Positions 63,478 through 64,000 of a DNA stretch of 64,000 nt are shown here, piece after piece. Source of the stretch: Lysinibacillus xylanilyticus (lineage in GTDB: Bacteria > Bacillota > Bacilli > Bacillales_A > Planococcaceae); assembly GCF_001183605.1 (NCBI RefSeq), contig NZ_LFXJ01000005.1, forward strand, positions 434,001-498,000. The letters run 5' to 3'. Both the position numbers and the translations under genes were made by a program. The number at the start of each line of letters is the position of its first letter. Positions within the stretch are counted from its first letter, which is position 1. The notes beneath the pieces are model-generated. The model was not told where the DNA came from and did no database searches. It saw only the letters and a list, made by a program, of their open reading frames with translations.

Positions 63478-64000
63478 ATGGATTGGAAACCTGATAGAAA
63501 AGCGAAAAAGGCTATCTATAAACAACTCGCAGAATATATTGAAAAGGGAATTGCTGATGGTACTTTTCCAGCTGATAAACCATTGCCATCAGAGAGATAT
63601 TTAGCTAGTGCATTAAATTTAAATAGAAGTACTGTCGTTAATGCATATGACGAATTAGAATCGATCGGGCTAATTGAAAGAAATAGAGGAAGTGGTACTA
63701 CCATTAGTAAAGATATATGGGGTTTAACAAAAAAACGGATTCCTAGCTGGAATAGGTATATTGAGGCGGGTTCTTTTTTACCTAGTCAACCTGTAACGCA
63801 AAAAATAAGAAAAGAAGCAGTTGAACATACATTAATAAATTTAGCTTCCGGTGAATTGTCAGAAGAACTTTTCCCAAAAAGATTTTTAAGCGAGATAACT
63901 TCAACACGTTCTTATATTGGAAGCCTAGGATACGATCATCCACAGGGGAATGAAATCCTTAGAAATACCATTACAAAACACGTAAAAAAAAGTCGGGGAA
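63478..64000 (+). CDS. MocR-type regulator, cut by the window end
   Basis: At least 174 residues. A GntR winged helix is at about residues 12-80 (DGTFPADKPLPSERYLASALNLNRSTVVNAYDELE). The sequence then enters an aminotransferase-like domain (NLASGELSEELFPKRFL, GYDHPQGNEILR), the MocR/GabR plan. It is a different protein from the MocR regulator at 46738. The start has GAGGTGAG upstream. The target gene lies outside the window or is one of the adjacent pxp genes. Confidence 0.88.
   Translation, partial: MDWKPDRKAKKAIYKQLAEYIEKGIADGTFPADKPLPSERYLASALNLNRSTVVNAYDELESIGLIERNRGSGTTISKDIWGLTKKRIPSWNRYIEAGSFLPSQPVTQKIRKEAVEHTLINLASGELSEELFPKRFLSEITSTRSYIGSLGYDHPQGNEILRNTITKHVKKSRG

Overview
The window looks like a chromosome segment of a low-GC Gram-positive of the Bacillaceae, most like Lysinibacillus. 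Gene order (bioD-bioA-bioY-bioB behind a BirA-type operator; a kip/ycs-like pxp locus), AT-rich codon use, strong Shine-Dalgarno sites and frequent TTG/GTG starts all fit. The genus is an inference from gene content.

Region 1 (1-32.4 kb) is the right-hand part of a hybrid polyketide/non-ribosomal peptide cluster, all on the + strand; its left end lies outside the window. Three AT-less PKS proteins, each KS-KR-ACP (the first cut by the window edge, the third ending in a condensation domain), are followed by a glyceryl/hydroxymalonyl-ACP cassette (FkbK-like dehydrogenase, stand-alone ACP, FkbH-like protein), a stand-alone acyltransferase that should serve the AT-less modules in trans, and an ABC exporter. 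Then comes a decayed NRPS module (predicted Cys-type A domain) and a 3030-residue NRPS with two Phe-like modules, an epimerization domain and a C-terminal reductase. An Sfp-type phosphopantetheinyl transferase closes the cluster. The NRPS contains a 2.08-kb, almost identical internal duplication. One of its few differences alters a substrate-pocket residue of the A domain.

Region 2 (32.4-35.0 kb) is a decay zone: an acyltransferase-3 pseudogene with four frameshifts, fragments of a possible helix-turn-helix protein and of a membrane protein, and a truncated DUF6431-type zinc-ribbon ORF.

Region 3 (35.0-52.7 kb) is mostly chromosomal housekeeping: a MarR regulator with a membrane protein, an EcsAB-like ABC transporter, a CPBP protease, the biotin operon, a repeat-rich interval with an 8 x 42-bp tandem array between copies of a hairpin element, a small 41-residue ORF, an aminotransferase divergent from a MocR regulator, DNA polymerase IV, a large zinc metalloprotease without a signal peptide and an alpha/beta hydrolase.

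Region 4 (52.7-64 kb) holds a degenerate tRNA-Arg, a divergent pair (nuclease-fold protein and an unknown protein) around a palindrome, a VC0807-like membrane protein, an MFS transporter, an interspersed repeat, and a 5-oxoproline/kip-type locus (IclR regulator, pxpC-pxpB on the minus strand, pxpA-NRAMP transporter-DUF1445 protein on the plus strand). It ends in a truncated MocR-type regulator.

How it may work together: the PKS proteins build a hydroxylated chain, the C domain at the end of the third PKS passes it to the NRPS, two Phe-like residues (the first epimerized) are added, and the reductase releases an aldehyde, alcohol or cyclised imine. The decayed module suggests the line recently lost a Cys-like residue.
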